Below, piece after piece: positions 15,396 to 23,224 of a stretch of 55,617 nt of DNA. Position 1 is the first letter of the stretch; the number at the start of each line of letters is the position of its first letter. The translations under genes were made by a program, and so were the position numbers. Location: the NCBI GenBank assembly GCA_947167075.1, contig CAMVGR010000012.1, positions 1-55,617 of the forward strand, written 5' to 3'. Source of the DNA: an uncultured Bacteroidales bacterium (GTDB lineage: Bacteria; Bacteroidota; Bacteroidia; Bacteroidales; P3). The notes under the pieces were generated by a model. It had not been told where the DNA came from and did not search any database. It saw only the letters and a program-made list of their open reading frames with translations.

Positions 15396-15860
15396 ATGAA
15401 AAAGCTTTCATTTTTAGTACTTTTGGCTTTATGGGTAACACCCATGATGGCACAAAACCACGATCACGGTAACAAGGAGCGTAACCACGCCTCCATCACA
15501 GAGTTGGTCGACGATTTGAATGCATCACAAAAGCGTAAAGTAGAGGCGATTAGCAAAACCTCGAAAGAGCGAGTGGATGCACTCCGCAAACAGAAACATG
15601 CTGTCTGCGACAGTATCAGTGTGTTGATGGATAAAGAAGGAAACCACTCTAAGGAACTCAATCCCCTGTTCGAACGCGAGGCAGAATTGCAGGTGGCCAT
15701 CAATCGTGAGATGTACGACACCAAATGCCGTATCGACGAGATACTTACCCCCGACCAACGTGGCCGGTTGCGCGAAGCTTGTAAGCGCGAAAAGGGGCGC
15801 ACGATGCGAAAACCACATGCTGCCAAGCCAGAGATCAACCCTAAATTTATTAAGCCATAA
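15396..15860 (+). CDS. periplasmic Spy/CnrX-like sensor protein
   Basis: The 154-residue product has a signal peptide (MKKLSFLVLLALWVTPMMAQ) and then a His-rich start NHDHGNKERNH. A helical segment with two LTPDQR-like features follows (LNASQKRKVEAISKTSKERVD and ILTPDQRGRLREA). This is the layout of Spy/CpxP/CnrX heavy-metal-sensor or chaperone proteins, which form helical hairpins. The HDH-rich N-terminus could bind Zn, Ni, Co or Cu. It is the third gene of the sigma operon, 13 bases after the membrane protein, and ends in a strong terminator. Confidence 0.72.
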   Translation: MKKLSFLVLLALWVTPMMAQNHDHGNKERNHASITELVDDLNASQKRKVEAISKTSKERVDALRKQKHAVCDSISVLMDKEGNHSKELNPLFEREAELQVAINREMYDTKCRIDEILTPDQRGRLREACKREKGRTMRKPHAAKPEINPKFIKP

Positions 15861-15883
15861 GACTTATTCAAATGTTATACAGC

Positions 15884-15930
15884 AAGAAAGAGGCAAATGT
15901 CCAAATGTGCATTTGCCTCTTTCTTTTTTA
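15884..15930 (+). terminator. Rho-independent terminator of the sigma operon
   Basis: A 16-bp perfect stem AAGAAAGAGGCAAATG / CATTTGCCTCTTTCTT with a 10-base loop, followed by TTTT. Confidence 0.9.
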
Positions 15931-16080
15931 TGGTTAAAAGCTGTCAGGTGTTGTCGTCGATGGCAGCACTCTTTGTATGAGCCAGTGCATCGGTCGAAAT
16001 GCACTTCATTCCACACATCTATTTCCTTTCTATCCTCCCCCATATTGCTACTTAAATTCTCCGTACTCCAAACGTTAAAT
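15931..16080. other. non-coding stretch between sigma operon and arc genes
   Basis: The gene-free interval 15861-16284 holds the terminator above, the 11-bp repeat array at 16083-16139 and the arcC promoter. In the part from 15931 to 16080 I see no reading frame, hairpin or known motif. Confidence 0.6.
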
Positions 16081-16082
16081 AG

Positions 16083-16139
16083 CGAGGATGGTACGATGCA
16101 TGTACGGTGCATGTACGGATGAAGTACGGTGTTGATAGG
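16083..16139 (+). repeat. 11-bp tandem repeat element, copy A
   Basis: The left flank GCGAGGATGG is followed by four 11-base units: TACGATGCATG (16092), TACGGTGCATG (16103), TACGGATGAAG (16114) and TACGGTGTTGA (16125), then TAGG. The same flanks and units recur at 34895-34953 (opposite orientation) and 45242-45325. It lies between the sigma operon terminator and the arcC promoter. I do not recognise the element. Confidence 0.8.
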
Positions 16140-16193
16140 TCTTATTCGCTGAATCTGAATGGGGATGGTGTTGAAAAAGAATGTAAATATTTC

Positions 16194-16224
16194 TTGCTAT
16201 GTTGTTTTTTATTAGTATATTTGC
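16194..16224 (+). promoter_or_regulatory. promoter for arcC
   Basis: A -7 box TATATTTGC at 16216-16224 is preceded after 19 bases by CTTG (TTG at 16194-16196), a near match to the Bacteroidetes consensus. The ATG is 61 bases downstream. Confidence 0.72.
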
Positions 16225-16284
16225 ACTTTCTCTCTCTGTTAAAGAGAAGAAGTATGTTTTTGAAATTTAAATAATTATAGAATA

Positions 16285-17220
16285 ATGAGAAAACTTGCAG
16301 TAGTGGCTTTTGGTGGCAACGCTCTGTTGCGTAGCGGACAAAAGGGTACTTATCAAGAACAGATACAGAATGTAGAGAACACATGTGAGAGCCTGTGTGC
16401 TTTGCTGAAACGCAACTACAACATCGTGATTGGCCATGGCAATGGTCCCCAGGTTGGAAATGTCATGTTGCAGCACGAAGAGGGAAAGCGCGCTGGTGTG
16501 CAGGCTATGCCGATGGATTTCTGCGTTGCCGAGACACAGGGATCGATAGCATACCTCATCGAAATGGGCTTACGCAATGTGATGGCCCGCAACGATATAC
16601 AGCGCGATGTGGTGACGCTCGTTACCCAGGTGGCTGTCAATAAACTGGATCCCATGTTCCAAAACCCCACCAAACCCGTTGGCCCCTACTATACAAAAGA
16701 AGAGGCTGACCGACTCTCTGCTGAGACGGGTGCCCGCTATAAGGAGGATCCCAAAGGCAATGGCTGGCGTAAGGTAGTGGCTAGCCCCAAACCTACACGC
16801 ATCAACAACATCAAGATTGTAAAGCAACTGGCCACACAGGGCCATATCGTTGTCACGGTTGGTGGCGGTGGTATCCCCGTGGTGGAAGAGAGCGACTATG
16901 TGCGTGGTGTAGAAGCAGTTATCGACAAAGACCTGGCCAGTGCCCTCTGCGCAGTGGAAATCGGTGCCGACGAGTTCTATATCCTCACCGATGTGCCGAA
17001 GGTGTACATCAACTTTCGCAAAGAAAACGAAAAAGCCCTCGACACCATCACTGTCAGCGAGGCTAAGAAGTACCTGGAAGAGGGCCAATTTGCAGAAGGC
17101 AGCATGGCTCCTAAGGTGAGGGCTGCCATCATGTTTGTCGAACATGGCGGCAAGGAGTGTATCATCACCGAGGCTGGCCAACTGGACAACCCCAACTGTG
17201 GCACCCGCATTGTCCGCTGA
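16285..17220 (+). CDS. arcC: carbamate kinase
   Basis: The 311-residue protein has the amino-acid kinase fold signatures: VVAFGGNALL at the start, GHGNGPQVGN, and TVGGGGIPVVEE. It is full length for ArcC. It converts carbamoyl phosphate and ADP to ATP, carbon dioxide and ammonia, the energy-yielding last step of arginine or citrulline fermentation in the cytoplasm. An ornithine carbamoyltransferase gene follows after 65 bases and a carboxylate-antiporter-like gene after that, so the three probably form a catabolic unit. Arginine deiminase (arcA) is not in the window. Confidence 0.95.
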   Translation: MRKLAVVAFGGNALLRSGQKGTYQEQIQNVENTCESLCALLKRNYNIVIGHGNGPQVGNVMLQHEEGKRAGVQAMPMDFCVAETQGSIAYLIEMGLRNVMARNDIQRDVVTLVTQVAVNKLDPMFQNPTKPVGPYYTKEEADRLSAETGARYKEDPKGNGWRKVVASPKPTRINNIKIVKQLATQGHIVVTVGGGGIPVVEESDYVRGVEAVIDKDLASALCAVEIGADEFYILTDVPKVYINFRKENEKALDTITVSEAKKYLEEGQFAEGSMAPKVRAAIMFVEHGGKECIITEAGQLDNPNCGTRIVR

Positions 17221-17285
17221 ACGAAGCATCCGTTTATAATTCGCAATTCAAAAGAATAGAAATTTAAAATTTAAAATTTAATATT

Positions 17286-18287
17286 ATGGCTTACAATTTA
17301 AGAAACCGCAATTTTCTGAAGATATTAGACTTCAGCCCGAAGGAACTCAACTATTTGCTCGACCTGGCTCGCGACCTTAAGCGTGCCAAATATGCCGGCA
17401 CCGAGCAGCCCCACCTCAAAGGCAAGAACATCGCCCTTATCTTTGAGAAAACCTCTACCCGCACTCGTTGCGCTTTTGAGGTTGGAGCTAAGGATCAGGG
17501 TGCCCATGTGACCTATCTTGGTCCTACAGGTAGCCAGATTGGTATCAAAGAGAGCATGAAGGACACCGCCCGCGTGCTGGGTCGCATGTTCGATGGCATC
17601 GAGTACCGTGGTTTCGACCAGGCCACCGTCGAGGAGCTGGCTAAGTATGCTGGAGTGCCCGTGTGGAACGGTCTCACCGCCGAGGCTCATCCCACACAGA
17701 TCCTGGCCGACTTCCTCACCATTCAGGAGCATACCGACAAGCCCCTCAACCAAGTGAAGTTTGCTTATATTGGCGATGCCCGTTACAATATGGGCAACAG
17801 CCTGATGGTTGGTGGTGTGAAAATGGGTATGGACATCCGCATCATTGCTCCTAAGAAACTGCAGCCTGCCAAAGACCTTGTCAAGAAGTGCCAAGAAATC
17901 GCCAAAGAGACCGGTGCTAAGCTCACCGTCACCGACGATGTCGAGAAGGGCGTGAAGGGCCTCGATTTCATCTACACCGACATCTGGGTGTCGATGGGCG
18001 AACCTGACAGCGTGTGGAAAGAGCGTATCAAGATGCTGATGCCCTATCAGGTCAATGCTGATCTGATGAAGAAGACCGGCAATCCCAAGTGCAAATTCAT
18101 GCACTGCCTGCCTTCGTACCACAACCTTGAGACCAAAGCCGGACGCGACGTATATGAGAAGTTCGGTCTGAATGGCATCGAGGTGACTGAAGATGTGTTT
18201 GAGAGCGAGAACAGCATCGTCTTCGACGAGGCCGAGAACCGTATGCACACTATCAAGGCCGTCATGGTGGCAACATTGGGCGACTGA
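17286..18287 (+). CDS. arcB: ornithine carbamoyltransferase, catabolic type
   Basis: The 333-residue protein carries the carbamoyl-phosphate motif STRTR (57-61), the HPTQ motif in [12 protein letters not shown], and the ornithine-binding HCLP motif (273-276). Length and close ArcC linkage fit a catabolic ArcB that splits citrulline with phosphate into ornithine and carbamoyl phosphate. Bacteroides species use a divergent N-succinylornithine transcarbamylase for arginine synthesis; this protein instead has the ordinary OTC motifs. Biosynthetic ArgF is possible, but the neighbourhood argues for catabolism. Its upstream gap holds a short AAATTTAAA-repeat. Confidence 0.92.
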   Translation: MAYNLRNRNFLKILDFSPKELNYLLDLARDLKRAKYAGTEQPHLKGKNIALIFEKTSTRTRCAFEVGAKDQGAHVTYLGPTGSQIGIKESMKDTARVLGRMFDGIEYRGFDQATVEELAKYAGVPVWNGLTAEAHPTQILADFLTIQEHTDKPLNQVKFAYIGDARYNMGNSLMVGGVKMGMDIRIIAPKKLQPAKDLVKKCQEIAKETGAKLTVTDDVEKGVKGLDFIYTDIWVSMGEPDSVWKERIKMLMPYQVNADLMKKTGNPKCKFMHCLPSYHNLETKAGRDVYEKFGLNGIEVTEDVFESENSIVFDEAENRMHTIKAVMVATLGD

Positions 18288-18306
18288 TAGACTATTCAAA
18301 ACAATC

Positions 18307-18351
18307 GAATGTGTGAATGTGTAAGTGAATAACTCACATATTCACACATTC
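18307..18351 (+). terminator. imperfect hairpin after arcB
   Basis: GAATGTGTGAAT (18307-18318) pairs with ATTCACACATTC (18340-18351), and parts of the intervening sequence also pair. There is no clear T-tract, so it may be a processing or partial termination site between arcB and the transporter gene. Confidence 0.55.
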
Positions 18352-18383
18352 TCTTATCTATTCTATTTAAAAGAAAGAATAAT

Positions 18384-19562
18384 ATGTGGCTTACTAATTT
18401 ACTAACCAATGGAGGCGTGGGGACAACAGTCTTGATGCTTTCGATTTCTATATTTGCTGGACTACTGCTTGGAAAAATCAAAGTGAAAGGCATTTCGTTG
18501 GGAATCACCTGGGTGCTTTTTGTGGGTATATTGTTAAGTGCACTTGGAGTAAGATGTAACCATGATATGCTGCATATTGTCAAAGAATTCGGTCTGATAC
18601 TGTTTGTTACTGCGGTCGGTCTACAAGTGGGACCGGGTTTTTTCCGCAGTTTCAAGAAAGGCGGATTGGCGATGAACCTAATGGCTATTGTCAATGTGGC
18701 TTTGGGTGTATGTATCACGGTTGTGATCTCGAAACTTGCTTCGCAGGAGTTGACAGATATGGCGGGTGTATATACAGGTGCCATCACTAATACACCAGGC
18801 CTATCGGCTGCACAGCAGGCTGTGAACGACTTGGGCATCGAAGGGGCATCGGAACGCCTGGCCGCAGGCTATGCGGTGGCTTATCCACTTGCCGTAGTAG
18901 GCATGATTGTCTGTTGTATCTTGATTCGTCCCAAAAACATAGCGAACGAGCCCACTGTGCTGGACAATACCACCGCACAGGCAAACACCTCGACCACATC
19001 GGTAAAGAAAGGTGGAATCCTGCTGATACCAGTTTTTGTGATAATTGCATTGGGTATCTTTATTGGTTCGATTCCGATTCCTGTTGGAATGAAAGCTCCT
19101 GTTAAACTTGGATTGGCGGGTGGACCGCTCGTGGTGGCATTGGTGGCCGGTTGGCTAGGTGTGAAGAAAGGATGGTATGGAACAGACTTCACAGATGGTC
19201 AGGGTGTACACATGCTTCGTGAAGTGGGGATCGCCCTCTTCCTGGCAGGAGTGGGACTTGGGGCTGGAAGTCAGTTTGTCGAAACGGTTCAGGTGCATTA
19301 CATGTGGGTGGTGTATGGTGTGATTATCACCATGGTGCCCCCATTACTTGTCACCCTCTTTGGCCGTTATGTGATGAAGATGAACTATTATACCTTGATG
19401 GGATTCATCGGAGGTGCCCATACCGATCCTCCAACATTAGCTTTTGCCAATACGACTGCCCCCGAGGGGTGTAAACTCCCCAATATGGGATATGCGACAG
19501 TCTACCCGCTCACCATGTTTTTACGTATATTTACGGCACAATTGCTAGTTCTGATGGCTTGA
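18384..19562 (+). CDS. AspT/YidE-like transporter lacking RCK domains
   Basis: The 392-residue protein has two homologous halves of about five membrane helices each. Each half ends in the AspT-duplication motif: AGVYTGAITNTPGLSAAQQA in the first, GFIGGAHTDPPTLAFANTTAP in the second. The central loop (about residues 180-210, rich in Asn and Thr) lacks the two RCK/TrkA-C domains found in the usual ~550-residue YidE/YbjL/AspT relatives. AspT exchanges aspartate for alanine. Here the link with arcC and arcB suggests exchange of an amino acid such as citrulline, arginine or ornithine, but the substrate is inferred only. The next gene begins inside its stop codon. Confidence 0.85.
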   Translation: MWLTNLLTNGGVGTTVLMLSISIFAGLLLGKIKVKGISLGITWVLFVGILLSALGVRCNHDMLHIVKEFGLILFVTAVGLQVGPGFFRSFKKGGLAMNLMAIVNVALGVCITVVISKLASQELTDMAGVYTGAITNTPGLSAAQQAVNDLGIEGASERLAAGYAVAYPLAVVGMIVCCILIRPKNIANEPTVLDNTTAQANTSTTSVKKGGILLIPVFVIIALGIFIGSIPIPVGMKAPVKLGLAGGPLVVALVAGWLGVKKGWYGTDFTDGQGVHMLREVGIALFLAGVGLGAGSQFVETVQVHYMWVVYGVIITMVPPLLVTLFGRYVMKMNYYTLMGFIGGAHTDPPTLAFANTTAPEGCKLPNMGYATVYPLTMFLRIFTAQLLVLMA

Positions 19563-21781
19563 AACGCTGTTTGATTATACTGATGATACTTTGGTCTGTA
19601 CCGACATGGGCACAGACCAAAGTTCGTCATGTATATTCAGAGAAAGAGGCCAATGGAATTGAAGACTATGCAGCACGACAACTGAGAGATTTCTTGTACA
19701 AAGGAGGACTTCGCGTCGATTCTCTATCTTCTGAGAAGGGTACCATATTTGTTGGCCGATCTTCCCTATCAGAACGTCGTTTGGAGCATTATGATACAAT
19801 ACTAGAGAATGATGGCTATGCAATATATGGAGATGGCAATAACCTGTATTTGTATGGGGCAGGAGAGAAGGGAACTTTGTATGCGGTCTATGCGTATTTG
19901 GAATCTATAGGATACCGTCTATATACTCCTACTAGATTGATAACTCCCTGTGTGAGCGAATTAGCAATACCAGTATGTGATATTACCAGTAATCCCGCCT
20001 TTGAATACCGCGAGGTATCATATTATTATCCCAATCATAGTCAGCTATATGCCGACTGGCACCACTTGAATACACAAGCAGATCGGCATAGGCAGTGGGG
20101 TATGTTTGTTCATACTTTCAAAAATCTTATCCCTCCGGAGCTGTATTACGATTCACATCCAGAATGGTTCTCCCTAAACAATGGCCACCGATCACGAGAT
20201 GGTCAACTGTGTTTGAGTAATCCAGAAGTGCTGACAATGTTATGTCAGCGATTGGCTGACACTATGGCTAGTAGCCCCGATGCTAATATTTGGTCTGTCT
20301 CGCCAAACGATAACTATAATGCCTGCCAGTGTCGTTCATGCCAGAAGATGGACTCTGTGATGGGAGGTCCTTCTGGTACACTTATCTACATCGTCAATCA
20401 AATAGCTCGTCAATATCCGAACAAGACCATTGCAACACTGGCATATCAATACACACGTTCTGCCAGCAGTGTGGTTCCCGATAGTAATGTGCTTGTTATG
20501 CTTTGCCCAATCGAAGCAGGTAGAGAGTGCCCAATTGCAACTTCACCAAACGAAAAATCGTTCAGAACAGACATTAATGAATGGTCCCATTTGACAAACA
20601 ACCTGTTTCTTTGGGATTATGTCGTACAATTTCGTAATTTCTGGAATCCATTTCCAAATCTTCATGTGCTACAGCCGAACCTTCAGTTCTTCTATGAGAA
20701 TGGAGTTAGGATGATGTTTGAACAGGCTAGTGGTGCAGACAATATTACGTCATGGATGGACATCCGTTGCTATATGATTGCCAAACTACTATGGGATCCC
20801 TATGTGGATATTGATTCCGTAATGTCCGATTTCTATCGTGGATATTATGGGGAAGCTGGAGTATACGTCAGGGAATTGATCGACACAATGACCCAAGCTC
20901 TAGTGGCAAGCAATCAGCGATTAGACATCTATGGGTATCCAATTGATGGCAAGGACGGCTACCTTTCGGTTGATAGAATGCAACAATACGACAGTTTGAT
21001 GATATTGGCAAAGAGGACTTTGAAAAAACAGGAGGCTAAAGTATCCGATGTTTCAAAAGATATAGATAGTGCTTTGATGTTTTTTGACTTGTCACTAGCC
21101 TTTGCAAAAATAGAATTGGCACTAGCATACGACTTGTGTGGATATTTCGGATTTGATGAAATACCCCAAAACGATTCTGCAATCATTGAACAGATAGAAA
21201 GATTTATTGTTCCAGCCAAAGCTTTCAATATCCCGCAAATAATGGAAATGGGTATCAGTTTGGACGACTATGAGGGATATACTGTAGAGAATATAACCAA
21301 AAGATTTGGAAAAAACCTGGCCCGAAATAAGAAATACAGACTACTGCATCCGGCAACGGCTCCATACGACCAATGTAGTTTGACGGATGGAAAATGTGGA
21401 GTGCTTGATTACAGGCACAACTGGCTCGGTTTTTGGGGTGACACCATGGATATGGTGGTTGATTTAGAATTGCCGACTGAAATATCAAGGATTGAATTGA
21501 ACTTTTATTTTTTTCCTCTTTCGTGGATTTTCTTGCCACAGCATGTTAAGTTTCTAGTTTCTTCGGATGGAAATAAGTGGAATAAAAGTGGTGAAGTGTA
21601 TCCGGATAATCCTCAAATACTAGCCACACCGCATATTTGCCCACTGGGAGTAGATATATTTGAAAAAAAACAATATAGGTATATTAGAATTATAGCAGAG
21701 CCACTTCCTTGTATCCCTGCATGGCATAGAGCATCAGGATTAAAATCATGGATTTTTACAGATGAACTAATCGTTAAATAA
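19559..21781 (+). CDS. secreted DUF4838 protein, glycoside-hydrolase-like
   Basis: The 740-residue protein starts at a TTG that overlaps the previous stop by 4 bases. This start gives a clean signal peptide (MKRCLIILMILWSVPTWAQ), while the next ATG (19583) would cut it. Residues about 20-130 resemble the N-terminal domain of GH20/GH67 enzymes (GTLYAVYAYLESIGYRLYTP). The central part is DUF4838: WSVSPNDNYNACQCRSCQKMD, and LFLWDYVVQFRNFWNPFPNL. A C-terminal beta-sandwich of F5/8 type is suggested by residues 600-735. DUF4838 proteins occur in polysaccharide loci and are TIM-barrel-like, but their reaction is unsettled. Base use is AT-richer than in the arc genes. Confidence 0.82.
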   Translation: MKRCLIILMILWSVPTWAQTKVRHVYSEKEANGIEDYAARQLRDFLYKGGLRVDSLSSEKGTIFVGRSSLSERRLEHYDTILENDGYAIYGDGNNLYLYGAGEKGTLYAVYAYLESIGYRLYTPTRLITPCVSELAIPVCDITSNPAFEYREVSYYYPNHSQLYADWHHLNTQADRHRQWGMFVHTFKNLIPPELYYDSHPEWFSLNNGHRSRDGQLCLSNPEVLTMLCQRLADTMASSPDANIWSVSPNDNYNACQCRSCQKMDSVMGGPSGTLIYIVNQIARQYPNKTIATLAYQYTRSASSVVPDSNVLVMLCPIEAGRECPIATSPNEKSFRTDINEWSHLTNNLFLWDYVVQFRNFWNPFPNLHVLQPNLQFFYENGVRMMFEQASGADNITSWMDIRCYMIAKLLWDPYVDIDSVMSDFYRGYYGEAGVYVRELIDTMTQALVASNQRLDIYGYPIDGKDGYLSVDRMQQYDSLMILAKRTLKKQEAKVSDVSKDIDSALMFFDLSLAFAKIELALAYDLCGYFGFDEIPQNDSAIIEQIERFIVPAKAFNIPQIMEMGISLDDYEGYTVENITKRFGKNLARNKKYRLLHPATAPYDQCSLTDGKCGVLDYRHNWLGFWGDTMDMVVDLELPTEISRIELNFYFFPLSWIFLPQHVKFLVSSDGNKWNKSGEVYPDNPQILATPHICPLGVDIFEKKQYRYIRIIAEPLPCIPAWHRASGLKSWIFTDELIVK

Positions 21782-21782
21782 C

Positions 21783-23156
21783 ATGAAGAAAATCTCATTA
21801 CTACTGTTATTTGTACTCGTTACTAGTATAGTTAAAACTCAAGATTCGATAGGGAATCTGTCTGACATAAATATGAAAGTCGAGAAAACACTTTCACAAA
21901 GAATATCTATATATGGATTTGTAAGAAACTATTTTAATATAGATAGCAGAAAGACCTATACCTCAGTCGGAGGGGAATATAATATGATTCCTTATGATAA
22001 TAAATGGAATCTTGATCATACTGAAGACCTTAACTCGGTTCCGCAAGCACATCTTCAAGCTCTTACTACCCGTATTGGGTTGAATATTGATGGCCCATGC
22101 TTAATGGGCATGAACAGCAACGGAAAGATAGAGGTTGATTTTGGTGGATTTGGCAGCTACAATACAGTCCTACGCTTGCGTCATGCATATGTGAAGATAT
22201 TCCGGTTTTCAGAAAACCGACAAGTAGAATATTTAATGGGTCAAACATGGCATCCGTTGAGTGGCGAAATAATGCCTGATGTGCTTGGTATGGCAGCAGG
22301 AGCACCATTTCGTCCACATAGTCGTACACCACAACTACGTGCTATTTGTTATTGGGGGAATTTCGGAATAACAGCTTCGTTATTATACCAACTTCAATAT
22401 GTAAACAATGGACCGTCCAGTGCTACAAATCCAACAAGTGTAGCAAGTGTGGATTTTTCAAAGAATGCTATAATACCAGAATCTTTCGTCGGGTTGAACT
22501 ATAAAAATGATTCATGGTATATTCAACTAAGTATTGATGCACAAACAATTAAGCCACGAACGCATGGGGTGGATTTTTACAATCCGGCAATTATTAGAAA
22601 AGTGGACGAATGGGTGGGTGCTATTACTCCATCAATATATGCTCAATATATTAAACAAAACTGGAGCATTAAGTTTCGTACAATGTTGGCTCAAAATACT
22701 AGTCATTTAAATCAACTTGTTGGATATGCGGTTACGGATGTAAACTATTTGAGTGGGTCTTGGGTATATACACCTTTAAAGTCGACGATATCTTATTTAA
22801 ATATTTCATATGGTAAAAAAATAAAATACAATCTCTTCGGGGGATATATGAAGAATCTTGGTTGCAATCATCTTCTCCATGATTTTGACCAAGACCTTGG
22901 TACAAATGCAACAGGTAATCCAAACTATTATATCTATCTTAAAGGAGGAGATGCTTTCAGAAATCTCCATTCAGTCTGGCGTGTTGCCCCCTCGATCTCA
23001 TATAATATTGATTCTTTTAATATTGGCCTAGAATACGAACTGACTGCTGCATTATTTGGTGAGATAGGTCCCTATGGCGCAATAATAGATAATGAAAATC
23101 TACATACTGTTTTTAATCACAGATTATGCTTCCTTGTTAAATATAATTTCCGTTAA
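21783..23156 (+). CDS. outer-membrane beta-barrel, porin-like
   Basis: The 457-residue protein has a signal peptide (MKKISLLLLFVLVTSIVKTQ). Alternating hydrophobic strands follow, such as RISIYGFVRNYFNID, TTRIGLNIDGP, GKIEVDFGGFG and LRHAYVKIF, and the last residue pair is aromatic/Arg (YNFR). The GKIEVDF and LRHAYV segments are typical of DcaP/porin-like families in Bacteroidetes. It probably forms a channel in the outer membrane. It is one base after the DUF4838 gene, so both may serve uptake or handling of the same ligand. No SusC/SusD pair is nearby. Substrate unknown. Confidence 0.75.
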   Translation: MKKISLLLLFVLVTSIVKTQDSIGNLSDINMKVEKTLSQRISIYGFVRNYFNIDSRKTYTSVGGEYNMIPYDNKWNLDHTEDLNSVPQAHLQALTTRIGLNIDGPCLMGMNSNGKIEVDFGGFGSYNTVLRLRHAYVKIFRFSENRQVEYLMGQTWHPLSGEIMPDVLGMAAGAPFRPHSRTPQLRAICYWGNFGITASLLYQLQYVNNGPSSATNPTSVASVDFSKNAIIPESFVGLNYKNDSWYIQLSIDAQTIKPRTHGVDFYNPAIIRKVDEWVGAITPSIYAQYIKQNWSIKFRTMLAQNTSHLNQLVGYAVTDVNYLSGSWVYTPLKSTISYLNISYGKKIKYNLFGGYMKNLGCNHLLHDFDQDLGTNATGNPNYYIYLKGGDAFRNLHSVWRVAPSISYNIDSFNIGLEYELTAALFGEIGPYGAIIDNENLHTVFNHRLCFLVKYNFR

Positions 23157-23194
23157 ATGGTAATATTTTTATGGTATATATTCAAAAATTAATG

Positions 23195-23203
23195 TATTTT
23201 TGC
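23195..23203 (+). promoter_or_regulatory. -7 promoter element for the subtilase gene
   Basis: TATTTTTGC matches the Bacteroidetes -7 consensus, 22 bases before the preferred ATG at 23225. It supports that start, because the in-frame ATG at 23171 lies upstream of the promoter. Confidence 0.7.
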
Positions 23204-23224
23204 AACACACAAAAAAATATAAAT

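Noticed and set aside
16083..16139. 11-bp repeats as a CRISPR array
   Set aside because: Units are contiguous without spacers and far too short; no cas genes in the window.
17255..17285. AAATTTAAA repeats before arcB as a regulatory site
   Set aside because: Simple AT-rich repetition, common in intergenic DNA of this phylum; no further support.
17325..18299. 324-residue open frame on the minus strand opposite arcB
   Set aside because: It fully overlaps a gene with firm motifs, has no recognisable family and arises from codon bias.
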